Assembly: GCF_036227405.1 (NCBI RefSeq) | Contig: NZ_CP109473.1 | Coordinates: forward strand, 1,550,001-1,614,000 | Length of the DNA stretch: 64,000 nt | Source of the DNA: Streptomyces sp. NBC_01460 | Lineage (GTDB): Bacteria; Actinomycetota; Actinomycetes; Streptomycetales; Streptomycetaceae | Direction: 5' to 3' | Shown here: one piece after another, positions 1 through 8,202 of the stretch | Layout of the letters: the number at the start of each line of letters is the position of its first letter | Position numbering within the stretch: position 1 is the stretch's first letter | Notes under the pieces: model-generated | Told to the model about the DNA's origin: nothing | Databases searched by the model: none | Seen by the model: only the letters and a program-made list of their open reading frames with translations | Position numbers and translations under genes: made by a program

Positions 1-87
1 CAGCCAGTGGTGGACGCGGGCGGCGTCGAGCCGGGTGGGGTCGTCGGAGATCTCGTAGGACCGCTCGGCGGTGTCGTTGCCGTTCAT
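1..87 (-). CDS. GNAT-family N-acetyltransferase, N-terminal fragment
   Basis: Only the first 29 codons are inside the window; the gene runs off the left edge. The visible N-terminus (MNGNDTAERSYEISDDP, then RLDAARVHHWL) resembles the start of small GNAT acetyltransferases common in Streptomyces, in which an ISDDP..LD...VHHWL stretch precedes the acetyl-CoA fold. No catalytic motif is visible. Its ATG overlaps the TGA of the upstream MocR gene as ATGA, so the two are probably co-transcribed and translationally coupled. The family call rests on this short stretch alone. Confidence 0.6.
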   Translation of the reverse strand, partial: MNGNDTAERSYEISDDPTRLDAARVHHWL

Positions 88-1544
88 CCCGGGAGGCTAT
101 CCCCCGGTCCCCGTAGCCCGTCGACCGCTTTACGCAGCCTGCGCACCCCCTCCGAGATCTCGGCGGGACCCGAGAGCGCGGCGAAGCTCAGCCTGACGTG
201 TCCGGCGGGGGGTTCGGCGCAGTGGTACGGACGGCCGGGCGCCACGGCGACGCCGGCCCGCAGGGCGGCGGAGACCAGGGCGGGCTCGCCGGCCACCGGG
301 CCGGGCAGCCGGAGCCAGATGCTGCCGCCGCCCGACGGCACGTGCGGCAGGGCGAGTTCGGGCAGCTGACCGCGGACGGCCGCCGTCATCGCCGTGCGGC
401 GGGCGGCGAGTTCGGCGGCCACGGCGCGGAGATGGCGCTCCCAGGAAGGGGAGCCGACGAGTTCGAGCGCGGCCTCCTGGATCGGGCGCGGCACGAAGAA
501 GCTGTCGACGACCTGGATGGCGCGCAGCCGTTCCAGCACGGGGCCGCGGGCGGCCAGCGCGCCGACCCGGAGGCTGGGTGAGGTGATCTTGGTGAGGGAG
601 CGCACATGGACGACGACGCCGTCCGGGTCGTGCGCGGCCAGGGGCTCGGGCAGGGGGCCCGCGTCCGCGTGGACGAGATGGCGGGCGAAGTCGTCCTCGA
701 CGACGAAGGCGCCCGCTTCCCGGGCCGCGCGCACGATCCGTTCGCGCCGCTCCGGAGCAAGGATCACGCCCGTCGGATTCTGGAAGAGGGGCTGGCAGAC
801 GAAGACCCTGGCCCCGGTGGCGCGGAAGGCGGCTTCCAGCAGGTCGGGGCGCACCCCGTCGGCGTCCACCGGGACGGGGACCGGCCGCAGGCCGGTGGCG
901 CGGGCGGCGGCCAGCATGCCCGGATAGGTGGGCGATTCGACGAGCACCGGGGCGCCGGGCGGGGCGAGCGCCCGCAGCGCGGTGGCCAGGGCGCTCTGCC
1001 CTCCGGCGGTGATCAGCACGTCGGCCCCGGTGAAGGCGGGGCCGATCTCCCGGGCGAACCAGGAGCGCAGCTCGGCCAGGCCGTCGGTGGGCGGCCTGCC
1101 CCACGCGCCCGGACGGCGTCCGGCCCGGGCCAGCGCGGCAGCCATCGCCCGCTCGGGCTGGAGGCCGGGGTGGAGGTAGCCGCCGTTGAATTCGATCACT
1201 CCGGGCGGCGGTGCGGCGAGGGTGACGAGGACCCCTGACGCGTCGACGGTGCGGGGCACGACCTCGGGTCCGCCGCCGCCGCTGAGCGAGACCTCCTGCC
1301 AGGAGGTGTCGCCCGGGGCGGGGGCGGCGCCGCGGGTCTCGGCCCGGAAGGCCCCGGAGCCAGGCCGGGTGACGACCAGCCCTTCGGCGGCGAGCTGCGC
1401 GACGGCCCGGGAGACGGTCACCGGGCTGACCTTGAAGCGCTCGACGAGTGCGCGGCTCGACGGCAGCTTCTCACCTGACGAGTAGCGGTTCAGCTCCCCT
1501 CTGAGGGAAACCACCAATGCGGCCACACTGCTACGCTCATGCAT
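84..1544 (-). CDS. MocR/GabR-type regulator (GntR HTH fused to PLP aminotransferase fold)
   Basis: 486 residues. Residues 1-70 form a winged helix of GntR type (LPSSRALVERFKVSPVTVSRAV). After a linker comes an aminotransferase class I/II fold: a GGQSALATALRAL segment, the NPTGV motif, and SLTKITSPSLRVG, whose lysine would bind pyridoxal phosphate. MocR proteins use the aminotransferase-like domain as an effector sensor and usually control a neighbouring gene; the divergent EamA exporter is the obvious target, perhaps exporting an amino acid or derivative. I chose ATG at 1544 because the protein begins there as family members do; the same frame stays open further upstream but antisense to the exporter. 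No Shine-Dalgarno sequence precedes it, but TATTCT ends 8 nt upstream, suggesting a leaderless mRNA. The stop overlaps the next gene's start by 4 nt. Confidence 0.9.
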   Translation of the reverse strand: MHERSSVAALVVSLRGELNRYSSGEKLPSSRALVERFKVSPVTVSRAVAQLAAEGLVVTRPGSGAFRAETRGAAPAPGDTSWQEVSLSGGGGPEVVPRTVDASGVLVTLAAPPPGVIEFNGGYLHPGLQPERAMAAALARAGRRPGAWGRPPTDGLAELRSWFAREIGPAFTGADVLITAGGQSALATALRALAPPGAPVLVESPTYPGMLAAARATGLRPVPVPVDADGVRPDLLEAAFRATGARVFVCQPLFQNPTGVILAPERRERIVRAAREAGAFVVEDDFARHLVHADAGPLPEPLAAHDPDGVVVHVRSLTKITSPSLRVGALAARGPVLERLRAIQVVDSFFVPRPIQEAALELVGSPSWERHLRAVAAELAARRTAMTAAVRGQLPELALPHVPSGGGSIWLRLPGPVAGEPALVSAALRAGVAVAPGRPYHCAEPPAGHVRLSFAALSGPAEISEGVRRLRKAVDGLRGPGDSLPG

Positions 1545-1558
1545 GACAGCACAGAATA
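1532..1558. promoter_or_regulatory. Overlapping divergent leaderless promoters
   Basis: TACGCT (1532-1537) lies 5 nt before the plus-strand ATG at 1543, and on the minus strand TATTCT (1558-1553) lies 8 nt before the ATG at 1544. Each is a TANNNT -10 placed so that transcription would begin at or next to the start codon. The two start codons share the palindrome CATG at 1542-1545, so each -10 lies within the first codons of the opposite gene. No convincing -35 element is visible on either side. The arrangement is seen directly; promoter activity is inferred. Confidence 0.55.
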
Positions 1559-2532
1559 GCGCTACTGCCCGCCCGGCGATAGCGGTCGAGGCGGCCCCCG
1601 CGGTCGACGCCGCCCTCCCCACCGTGCGCCGCGGACCCGGAAGCGGTGTCCTTCTCGCCGGCCTCGGCGTACTCGCCTTCTCGCTGACCTTCCCCTCCAC
1701 CGTGTGGGGGCTGGAGAGCTTCGGCCCCTGGTCCCTGGTCGCGCTGCGCAGCGCGCTCGCCGCACTGATCGCCGGATGCGCCCTGCTCGCGGGCCGCGTC
1801 CCGGTGCCCGCGCGCCGCCACTGGGCCGGACTCGCGGTCGTGGCGGGCGGCGTGGTGGTGGGGTTCCCCCTGCTGACCTCGCTGGCGCTGCAGACCTCGA
1901 CGAGTTCGCACGCGGCCGTCGTGGTGGGGCTGCTGCCCCTCACGACCGCCCTCCTCTCGGCCCTGCGCACCGGGTCGCGGCCTCCTCGTGCCTTCTGGGC
2001 CGCCGCACTGGCCGGTGCGGCCGTGGTCATCGGCTTCACCGTCCAGCAGAGCGGCGGTTCGCTCTCCGGCGGCGATCTCTACCTGTTCGGGGCGCTGCTG
2101 GTCTGCGCGGCGGGCTACACCGAGGGAGGCAGGCTGGCAGGGGTGATGCCGGGCTGGCAGGTGATCGGCTGGGCCCTCGTCCTCTGCCTGCCGCTCGCCG
2201 TGGCGGGCGCGGCCGTGGCGCTGCCGTACGAACCGGTGCACCTCACGGTCCACGGGGTCGTCGGGCTGGTGTGGGTGGCCGTCGGGTCGACCTTCCTCGG
2301 GCTGTACGTCTGGTACCGGGGCATGGCCGAGATCGGAGTGCCCCGGGCCAGCCAGCTCCAGCTGGCGCAGCCGCTGCTCACCCTGGTCTGGTCGGTGCTG
2401 GCCCTGGGCGAGGAGGTGTCCCCCGCCGCTCCGGTGGCGGCGGTGGCGGTCCTGGTGTGCATCGCCGTCACCCAGCGTGCGGGGAGCCGGGGTGCGCGAC
2501 GGCCGGGGGCCGGGGAGCCGGTCCGGTCATAG
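1543..2532 (+). CDS. EamA/DMT-superfamily transporter
   Basis: 329 residues and about ten hydrophobic helices arranged as two EamA halves, after a roughly 30-residue non-hydrophobic N-terminus. The first half holds SLTFPSTVWGL and the second TFLGLYVWYRGMAEIGVPRASQLQLAQPL, typical of drug/metabolite exporters of the RhaT/YdcZ type. The C-terminus is short, basic and cytoplasmic. It diverges from the MocR regulator with start codons overlapping on one CATG and is probably its target. The substrate cannot be read from the sequence. A later GTG near 1624 would remove most of the polar N-terminus and is a possible alternative start. Confidence 0.88.
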   Translation: MTAQNSATARPAIAVEAAPAVDAALPTVRRGPGSGVLLAGLGVLAFSLTFPSTVWGLESFGPWSLVALRSALAALIAGCALLAGRVPVPARRHWAGLAVVAGGVVVGFPLLTSLALQTSTSSHAAVVVGLLPLTTALLSALRTGSRPPRAFWAAALAGAAVVIGFTVQQSGGSLSGGDLYLFGALLVCAAGYTEGGRLAGVMPGWQVIGWALVLCLPLAVAGAAVALPYEPVHLTVHGVVGLVWVAVGSTFLGLYVWYRGMAEIGVPRASQLQLAQPLLTLVWSVLALGEEVSPAAPVAAVAVLVCIAVTQRAGSRGARRPGAGEPVRS

Positions 2533-2574
2533 ACTTGTCGACATGGATCGCCACCCGTGAGGAGGTCACTCCCG

Positions 2575-2778
2575 ATGGAGGCACACACGGGCGACCGGCT
2601 GCTGACGCACGGCAGGACCGTGGGAGAGCACGACCGGGTCGCAGAGATCGTCGAGGTGCTCGGCGACGGGGGCAGCCCCCCGTACCGCCTGCGCTTCGAG
2701 GACGGACACGAATCGATCAGGTCCCCGGGCCCCGACAGCGTCGTCCAGCACACCGCGCCCGAGGACACGAAACCGTAG
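2575..2778 (+). CDS. DUF1918 small protein
   Basis: 67 residues, starting at an ATG preceded by GGAGGT 8 nt upstream. The sequence (MEAHTGDRLLTHGRTVG, then EIVEVLG...PPYRLRFEDGHES) matches DUF1918, a small beta-rich SH3-like domain frequent in actinobacteria as a free-standing protein. Function is unknown. It follows the exporter by 42 nt on the same strand and may be read with it, though it has its own strong ribosome site. Confidence 0.85.
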   Translation: MEAHTGDRLLTHGRTVGEHDRVAEIVEVLGDGGSPPYRLRFEDGHESIRSPGPDSVVQHTAPEDTKP

Positions 2779-2860
2779 AGCGCGCGTGGGCCGGGGGCAC
2801 GAGCGGCTCCCGGCGCACGCGCCCGGGCCGGACGGGGCGGGGCCCCGGGCGGCCGCGGGG

Positions 2861-4117
2861 TCAACTCGGTGTACGGGCCCGGACCTGGTAGTGGTCGGCC
2901 ACCACCCGGGCCATGGCGCCGATCGGGTCGGCCTTCACCTGCCTCGCGGAGAAGAAGACGTGCCCGCCCACCTCCGGATGACCGGCGGCGAGGTCGAGGT
3001 GGCGGGAGAGTTCGGCCGGGTCCTGCCAGGCGGCCGGCTGGGCCGGGTCCCCGGCCTTGTAGAGCGCCTCCCCGACGTACAGTCCGACCCCCGTGCCCCG
3101 GACCGTCTCGGCCCACCACGGCAGCAGCTTCGCGTAGTCGGCGGCGGAGAAGCCGATGTTCCAGTAGATCTGCGGGCAGATGTAGTCGATCCAGCCCTCC
3201 CTCACCCACTTACGGGTGTCGGCGTGCAGGTCGTCGTAGGTCTGCACACCGGCCGCGGTGTCGGATCCCAGCGGGTCGGTCGAGGCGTTGCGCCACACCG
3301 CGAAGGGGCTGATCCCGAAGCGGACACCGCTCCTGACCTCCTTGATCCGTGCGGCGGTCTCCTTCACCAGCCGGTCGGTGTTGTCGCGGCGCCAGGACGC
3401 CCTGTCCGCGAAGTCCTCCCCGTACAGCTCGTACGCGGCGTCGTCGTCGAAGACCTGGCCGGCCACCGGATACGGGTAGAAGTAGTCGTCCCAGTGCACC
3501 GCGTCGACGGCGTAGCGGCTCACCGCGTCGAGCATCGCGTCCTGGACGAACTCCCTGACCTCGGGCAGTCCCGGGTTGTAGTAGAGCTTCCCGCCGTACG
3601 GCAGCACCCATTCCGGGTGAAGCCGGGCGGGGTGCGAGGCGACGAGACGCGAGGGGTCCGTGTGGTTCGCGACCCGGTAGGGGTTGAACCACGCGTGCAG
3701 CTCCAGGCCGCGGGCGTGCGCCTCCCGCACCGCGGTGCCCAGCGGGTCCCAGCCGGGGTCCTTGCCCTGGACACCGGTGAGGCACTGGGCCCACGGCTCG
3801 TAGGACGAGGGCCACAGGGCGTCGGCGCTCGGCCGGACCTGGAGGACCACGGCGTTCAGCCGGAGGTCGACCGCGCGGTCCAGATGGGCGATCAGCTCCG
3901 CCTCCTGGGCCGCGGCGCCCAGTCCCGGCGCCGAGGGCCAGTCCAGATTGGCGACCGTGGCGATCCACACCCCGCGCAGCTCACCCTCGCCCGCCCTGCG
4001 GTGCCGGTGCCGGGCGGGACCCGGCCGGTGCGCCGCGACGGCATCACCCGCCGTCATCATCGCGGCCACCGTGCTCGCCGCGCCCAGAACCAAGGACCTC
4101 CGGCCCATTCGACGCAT
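2861..4117 (-). CDS. Secreted GHL10-family glycosidase-like protein
   Basis: 418 residues. The N-terminus has a twin-arginine-like signal (MRRMGRRSLVLGAASTVAAM, then TAGDAVAAHRP), predicting Tat export. The mature part opens with GELRGVWIATVANLDWPS, the hallmark of glycosyl-hydrolase-like family 10 (PF02638, formerly DUF187), followed by VQVRPSADALWPSSYEPW, HAWFNPYR, VDAVHWDDYFYPYP and ISPFAVWR, all conserved blocks of the TIM barrel. Members act on bacterial or host glycans, possibly peptidoglycan, but substrates are poorly defined. The ATG at 4117 is preceded by GAAAGG. It diverges from the hydroxybutyryl-CoA dehydrogenase gene. Length is normal for a single catalytic domain. Confidence 0.9.
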   Translation of the reverse strand: MRRMGRRSLVLGAASTVAAMMTAGDAVAAHRPGPARHRHRRAGEGELRGVWIATVANLDWPSAPGLGAAAQEAELIAHLDRAVDLRLNAVVLQVRPSADALWPSSYEPWAQCLTGVQGKDPGWDPLGTAVREAHARGLELHAWFNPYRVANHTDPSRLVASHPARLHPEWVLPYGGKLYYNPGLPEVREFVQDAMLDAVSRYAVDAVHWDDYFYPYPVAGQVFDDDAAYELYGEDFADRASWRRDNTDRLVKETAARIKEVRSGVRFGISPFAVWRNASTDPLGSDTAAGVQTYDDLHADTRKWVREGWIDYICPQIYWNIGFSAADYAKLLPWWAETVRGTGVGLYVGEALYKAGDPAQPAAWQDPAELSRHLDLAAGHPEVGGHVFFSARQVKADPIGAMARVVADHYQVRARTPS

Positions 4118-4303
4118 CTGTGTACCTTTCTTATCGCTTGTTCCCGTATGCCATGTCAGCGGTGCGTGACGCAGATCATGCCCGCCGTCGGACCGTTCGA
4201 CCCGCGGCTCACCGGAGCCTGAACGCGGGTTAACGTCATGGGGTCGAGGCGGGCACCGGAACCGAACGGGAACTGCCGCACGAAGATCAGCGAAAGGCAC
4301 GAG

Positions 4304-5176
4304 GTGACGGACTCTATGGCCGACATTGCACGCGTCGGAGTGGTCGGCTGTGGCCAGATGGGCGCAGGCATCGCGGAGGTGTGCGCCCGCAGCGGTCTCG
4401 AGGTCAAGGTGGCCGAGACCACCGGCGAGGCGCTGGAGATAGGGCGTACCCGGCTCCACAACTCCCTCTCCAAGGCCGCCGAACGCGGCAAGATCACCGT
4501 GGAGGAGCGTGACGAGACCCTCGCCCGCCTCAGCTTCACCACCGACCTCGGAGAGTTCGCCGACCGCGACCTCGTGATCGAGGCCGTCGTGGAGAACGAG
4601 CAGGTCAAGACCGAGATCTTCCAGGTGCTCGACCAGGTGGTGACCCGGCCGGACGCCATCCTGGCCTCGAACACCTCGTCCATCCCGCTGGTGAAGCTGG
4701 CCGTGGCCACCTCCCGGCCGGACCAGGTCATCGGCATCCACTTCTTCAACCCGGCACCGGTGCAGCGGCTCGTCGAGCTGATCCCGGCGCTGACGACGTC
4801 CGACGAGACGATAAAGCGTGCGGAAGCCGTCGTGCAGGACGTGCTCGACAAGCACGCGATCCGCGCCCAGGACCGTTCGGGCTTCGTCGTCAACGCGCTG
4901 CTGATCCCGTACCTGCTCTCGGCGATCCGGATGTTCGAGTCGGGCATCGCCAGTCGCGAGGACATCGACAACGGCATGGAGATGGGCTGCGCCCACCCGA
5001 TGGGCCCGCTGAAGCTCGCCGACCTGATCGGCCTGGACACCGTGGCCTCGGTCGCCGACTCGATGTACGCGGAGTACAAGGAGCCCCTGTACGCCGCTCC
5101 CCCGCTGCTCCAGCGGATGGTCGACGCGGGCCGGCTCGGCCGCAAGACCGGCTCGGGCTTCTACCCGTACGACTGA
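4304..5176 (+). CDS. 3-hydroxybutyryl-CoA dehydrogenase
   Basis: 290 residues. It oxidises (S)-3-hydroxyacyl-CoA with NAD(P) or catalyses the reverse reaction, in fatty acid, butyrate or C4-unit metabolism. The N-terminal Rossmann motif is VGVVGCGQMGAGIAEV. The catalytic-domain blocks are ASNTSSIPLVKLA, GIHFFNPAPVQRLVELI, and DRSGFVVNALLIPYLLSAIRM with GCAHPMGPLKLADLIGLD; the C-terminus is the usual GRKTGSGFYPYD. I chose GTG 4304 (VTDSMADIARVG) because GAAAGG stands 7 nt before it; ATG 4316 is possible. TAACGT at 4231 could be the -10. A strong hairpin terminator follows the stop by 10 nt. Confidence 0.93.
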   Translation: MTDSMADIARVGVVGCGQMGAGIAEVCARSGLEVKVAETTGEALEIGRTRLHNSLSKAAERGKITVEERDETLARLSFTTDLGEFADRDLVIEAVVENEQVKTEIFQVLDQVVTRPDAILASNTSSIPLVKLAVATSRPDQVIGIHFFNPAPVQRLVELIPALTTSDETIKRAEAVVQDVLDKHAIRAQDRSGFVVNALLIPYLLSAIRMFESGIASREDIDNGMEMGCAHPMGPLKLADLIGLDTVASVADSMYAEYKEPLYAAPPLLQRMVDAGRLGRKTGSGFYPYD

Positions 5177-5186
5177 CCGTCCTGCT

Positions 5187-5219
5187 GGCGGGCCCGGCGC
5201 TCACGCCGCCGGGCCCGCC
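5187..5219 (+). terminator. Intrinsic-type terminator after hydroxybutyryl-CoA dehydrogenase
   Basis: Perfect 13-bp stem, GGCGGGCCCGGCG (5187-5199) pairing with 5207-5219, with a 7-nt loop and no T run, as is usual in Streptomyces. Its 3' arm overlaps the first 9 bases of the direct repeat at 5211. Confidence 0.8.
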
Positions 5220-5253
5220 GGGGCACCCCCCAGGTCAGAACCGTGTGCGGCCC
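5211..5253 (+). repeat. Left copy of a 43/45-bp direct repeat flanking the stress-gene block
   Basis: GGGCCCGCCGGGGCACC, a short variable stretch, then AGGTCAG and ACCGTGTGCGGCCC. The same two blocks recur in the same order and spacing at 10658-10702, with one substitution and a 2-nt length difference in the middle. The pair encloses about 5.4 kb. Confidence 0.7.
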
Positions 5254-5385
5254 CGAAGAGCCTCCTCCGCCACGGCCGACCCGACGCCGTGCCACGCACA
5301 GCCGGTTCCGCGCCTTCAACGACGGAGCCTCAGTGCCTTCCTGCCCGGAGCGGCACCGCAGGAAGGCAGGCCGATGGTCGACGAA

Positions 5386-5391
5386 TACAAT
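5386..5391 (+). promoter_or_regulatory. -10 box of a leaderless transcript
   Basis: TACAAT stands 7 nt before the ATG at 5399 and there is no ribosome site in between, so transcription most likely starts on the A of the start codon. No clear -35 is visible. Confidence 0.55.
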
Positions 5392-5398
5392 CGGCCTC

Positions 5399-5758
5399 AT
5401 GTCGAAGCATGACGCGCTGCTTGTTGACGTTGCCGCCCTGGTGGAGTCCGGGCACAGCAACCAGATGCCTCTGACCGTGGTCGCCGGTGGTGCTGTTATC
5501 ACGGGCCGGCTGGCTCCCGAAGCCGTCTGGAGGCAACGGGTGTCGGAGGTCCTTGCGGACTCGGCCCGCCTGAGCGACTTTTCCGCCATGTTCACCAGTG
5601 CGGCACCCGAGGAAGGGCCGCCCACGCATCTGCACTTCCACGTGGCGCGGATTCTGCAGGGCACGGTGGGGATCCCGGAGACGGGCGGGATGTACCGGGT
5701 CGCGATCGAGGACGTCAGCGCCTGGACGATGGGCGACTTCAGCTACTCCGACCACTGA
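5399..5758 (+). CDS. Conserved small protein, possibly GvpU-like
   Basis: 119 residues with no signal peptide or membrane helix. The pattern (VALVESGHSNQMPLTVVAGG-type opening, AVITGRL, a central acidic helix, HLHFHVARILQG, then YRVAIEDVSAWTMGDFS) loosely recalls the gas-vesicle accessory family GvpU in layout and length, but I am not certain and no other gvp gene is nearby. The ATG at 5399 is chosen because the family-like sequence begins there and a TACAAT -10 box lies 7 nt upstream, giving a leaderless mRNA. It is the first gene inside the left direct repeat, convergent with the SCO5918-like gene across a strong hairpin. Confidence 0.75.
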   Translation: MSKHDALLVDVAALVESGHSNQMPLTVVAGGAVITGRLAPEAVWRQRVSEVLADSARLSDFSAMFTSAAPEEGPPTHLHFHVARILQGTVGIPETGGMYRVAIEDVSAWTMGDFSYSDH

Positions 5759-5785
5759 CCCACTGCCCGCGCCCGGACACTTCGA

Positions 5786-5838
5786 TACGCGGTGGGGGTC
5801 CGGCCGGAGTGCGTCGGCCGGACCCTCACCACCGCGTA
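5786..5838. terminator. Long bidirectional hairpin between convergent genes
   Basis: TACGCGGTGG plus GGGTCCGGCCG on the left pairs with the complementary arm on the right, giving 10 + 11 bp interrupted by a 3-nt bulge, with an 8-nt loop. It lies between the small leaderless gene (plus) and the SCO5918-like gene (minus) and can terminate both. Confidence 0.8.
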
Positions 5839-5863
5839 CCGGCGGCTCGCGTCTGCCGGTCGC

Positions 5864-6175
5864 TCAAGCAGCCAGAGGGGCGCCGAGCATCGCGGAAGCC
5901 TGCTGCAACGGGCTGAGAACCCGAGCGGGGGCGGGGGCCGGGACCGGACCGCGGCAGGTGAAGCCGAGCTGGGTCATGGCCCGCACGACTTCTCCTGCGC
6001 TGAAGTCGCGGCGGTCCTGGCGTGTGAGGACCTGGCCGACCTGTTTGACGGGGTAGGTGCGTCGGCCGATGATCACGGACTCGCCGGAAGCGTGCTCGGG
6101 CTTGATGCCTTTCATCGCTTCCAGGACGCCGCTCCTGGTCAGGTCGAACGGGAAGCGGGCGATGACACAGCGCAT
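5864..6175 (-). CDS. SCO5918-family conserved protein
   Basis: 103 residues. I recognise the N-terminal pattern MRCVIARFPFDLTRSGVLEAM, IIGRRTYPVKQVGQVLTRQDRRDF and VVRAMTQLGFTC as the SCO5918 family of streptomycetes, which sits beside a DEAD-box helicase and cold-shock protein in S. coelicolor as it does here. Function is unknown; the conserved core is small and basic, compatible with nucleic-acid or ribosome association. The C-terminal 30 residues are Ala/Pro-rich and variable. The ATG has GAGG 4 nt upstream. It is the last gene of the minus-strand stress block. Confidence 0.85.
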   Translation of the reverse strand: MRCVIARFPFDLTRSGVLEAMKGIKPEHASGESVIIGRRTYPVKQVGQVLTRQDRRDFSAGEVVRAMTQLGFTCRGPVPAPAPARVLSPLQQASAMLGAPLAA

Positions 6176-6231
6176 GATGCCTCACAGGGAGAGGAACGAA
6201 GAGGGAGCGGTTCTGCCGCGGACGGGGCGAC

Positions 6232-6636
6232 TCAGCGGGCGAGGGCGAAGACGCCCAGGGCACTGCCGTGTTCGTCGACCACAGGCAGGGCATCGACGTC
6301 GCTGTGGCGCATCATGTGCCCGGCTTCGGCCATGGTGGTCACCGGTGAGGTGAACGGCCCCCGGTCGCTGAGGATGTCCCGCAGCCGGAGCCTGTCCGAG
6401 TACGCGGAACCGTCACGGACTGCTGTGAGCCGGGACCGGGTGACCAGGCCGATACACAGGCCGCTGTCGTCACAGACGAGCAGATGCCCGGTAAGGGCAC
6501 TGGTCATCACGGACAGGGCCACCTCGACGGTCATGTCGTCACAGACCTGCGGCCCGGCGGTCTCCATCACGTCGCCCACCGTCCTGCCTGCGGGCGTGGC
6601 ATCCGTCGAGCCCGGCTGCATCTGGACCAGCGTCAA
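6232..6636 (-). CDS. CBS-domain pair protein
   Basis: 134 residues from the start chosen. Two CBS motifs fill it: TVGDVMETAGPQVCDDMTVEVAL...GHLLVCDDSGLCIGLVTRSRL, and RLRDILSDRGPFTSPVTTMAEAGHMM...VDALPVVDEHGSALGVFALAR. Such stand-alone pairs sense adenine nucleotides and regulate partners. I chose TTG at 6636 because GGAGGA stands 5 nt before it and the protein then opens MTLVQMQPG; the frame is open to GTG 6675, which lies 7 nt after the helicase stop but has a weak ribosome site. It follows the helicase gene closely on the same strand. Confidence 0.82.
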   Translation of the reverse strand: MTLVQMQPGSTDATPAGRTVGDVMETAGPQVCDDMTVEVALSVMTSALTGHLLVCDDSGLCIGLVTRSRLTAVRDGSAYSDRLRLRDILSDRGPFTSPVTTMAEAGHMMRHSDVDALPVVDEHGSALGVFALAR

Positions 6637-6682
6637 AAGGTTCCTCCTGCACAGATGGGTCAGCTTGCGGATCACGAAGTTC

Positions 6683-8194
6683 TCAGGCAGCGGCGTCGAA
6701 GGAGGACTGGTGCGCGCTCACGCGCCGGGCCGCGGAGGCCGGGCTGCGCCGGCCACGAGAGGATGCGCCGCGGCTGCGCTCACGCCGCGCTGCCACCGGC
6801 GCGGTGATCGTCACGGGAATCCCTGAGGGGGCCTGGGCGCCGGTGATGCGGCCGAGTGCCTCTTCACCGGAGCGGACCTGGGTCGTCTGGGGCACGATGC
6901 CGGCGGCGGTCATGAGGCGGGTCATGTCCCGGCGCTGGCTGGGGGTGACGAGGGTGACGACGCTGCCGGACTCCCCGGCCCGCGCGGTTCGGCCGCCGCG
7001 GTGGAGGTAATCCTTGTGGTCGGTCGGCGGGTCCACGTTGACGACAAGGTCGAGGTTGTCGACATGGATGCCGCGGGCGGCGACGTTCGTGGCCACGAGC
7101 ACGGTGACGTGCCCGGTCTTGAACTGGGTCAGGGTCCGGGTGCGCTGCGACTGCGCCTTCCCGCCGTGCAGAGCGGCGGCCCTCACACCGCTGGCCAGCA
7201 GGTGGTCGGTGAGCTTGTCCACGGCCCGCTTGGTGTCCAGGAACATGATCACCCGGCCGTCGCGGGCTGCGATCTCGGTGGTCGTACGGTTCTTGTCCGC
7301 GCCGTGGACGTGGAGCACGTGGTGCTCCATCGTGGTGACCGCACCGGCGGAGGGGTCGACGGAGTGGACGACCGGGTCGGTGAGGTAGCGGCGGACCAAG
7401 CGGTCGACGTTACGGTCCAGGGTGGCGGAGAACAGCATCCGCTGGCCCTCGGCGCGGACCTGGTCCAGCAGCGCGGTGACCTGGGGCATGAAGCCCATGT
7501 CAGCCATCTGGTCGGCCTCGTCCAGCACGGTGATCGCGACCTGGTCGAGTCGGCAGTCACCCCGGTCGATGAGGTCCTTGAGCCGGCCCGGCGTCGCCAC
7601 GACGACCTCGGCACCACCGCGCAGCGCGTTGGCCTGCCGGCCGATCGACATGCCGCCGACGACGGTGGCCATGCGCAGCCTCACCGAGCGGGCGTAGGGG
7701 GCCAGGGCGTCGGTCACCTGCTGGGCCAGCTCACGCGTCGGCACGAGGACCAGGGCCAGCGGCTGCCGGGGCTCGGCACGCTGACCGGCGGTGCGGGACA
7801 GCAGAGCCAGGCCGAAGGCGAGGGTCTTGCCGGAGCCGGTACGCCCACGTCCCAGGGCGTCGCGGCCCGCGAGGGTGTTGGGCAGGGTCGCCCCCTGGAT
7901 CGGGAACGGAACGCTCACCCCCTGGGCGGTCAGCGCCGCCAGCAACTGCCCCGGCATGTCGAGGTCGGCGAACGTCTCGACGGCAGGCAGCGCGGGAGTG
8001 ACGGTGACCGGCAGAGCGAACTCGCCCTGAACCGCGGCGGGCCGCCGCCCATGGCCGGCCGAGCGGCCCGAACCGCCGGAACGGGCCGGGGCAGCGGAAC
8101 GGGTCGAGGCGGTCGAGTTGAAGCGGCTACCGCCCCGGCCGGAGTCGGCGGCACGGCTGCGGGAAGAGCGGTTGTTCGTACGTGTGGGGTTCAT
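6683..8194 (-). CDS. DEAD-box RNA helicase, cold-shock type
   Basis: 503 residues. The first 60 are Arg/Ser/Gly-rich and disordered, as is the last 50 (RRERSRGASSRGRRSPA), typical RNA-binding tails. The core has the Q-motif region (FADLDMPGQLL...PFPIQGATLP), Walker A GRGRTGSGKT, motif Ia PTRELAQQV, TPGRLKDL, motif II VLDEADQMADMGF, motif III FSATLD, motif V TNVAARGIHVDNLD and motif VI YLHRGGRTARAG. It should unwind RNA duplexes in translation, ribosome assembly or mRNA decay, mainly in the cold. The ATG at 8194 follows AAGGAAGG, but that ribosome site is the 3' arm of a 12-bp hairpin at 8203-8229. Cold-shock, CBS and SCO5918-like genes lie on the same strand around it. Confidence 0.93.
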   Translation of the reverse strand: MNPTRTNNRSSRSRAADSGRGGSRFNSTASTRSAAPARSGGSGRSAGHGRRPAAVQGEFALPVTVTPALPAVETFADLDMPGQLLAALTAQGVSVPFPIQGATLPNTLAGRDALGRGRTGSGKTLAFGLALLSRTAGQRAEPRQPLALVLVPTRELAQQVTDALAPYARSVRLRMATVVGGMSIGRQANALRGGAEVVVATPGRLKDLIDRGDCRLDQVAITVLDEADQMADMGFMPQVTALLDQVRAEGQRMLFSATLDRNVDRLVRRYLTDPVVHSVDPSAGAVTTMEHHVLHVHGADKNRTTTEIAARDGRVIMFLDTKRAVDKLTDHLLASGVRAAALHGGKAQSQRTRTLTQFKTGHVTVLVATNVAARGIHVDNLDLVVNVDPPTDHKDYLHRGGRTARAGESGSVVTLVTPSQRRDMTRLMTAAGIVPQTTQVRSGEEALGRITGAQAPSGIPVTITAPVAARRERSRGASSRGRRSPASAARRVSAHQSSFDAAA

Positions 8195-8202
8195 TCAGAA
8201 CC

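Noticed and set aside
84..2039. Extension of the MocR frame to 2039
   Set aside because: The added residues are antisense to the EamA gene and lack structure; family members start at MHERSS.
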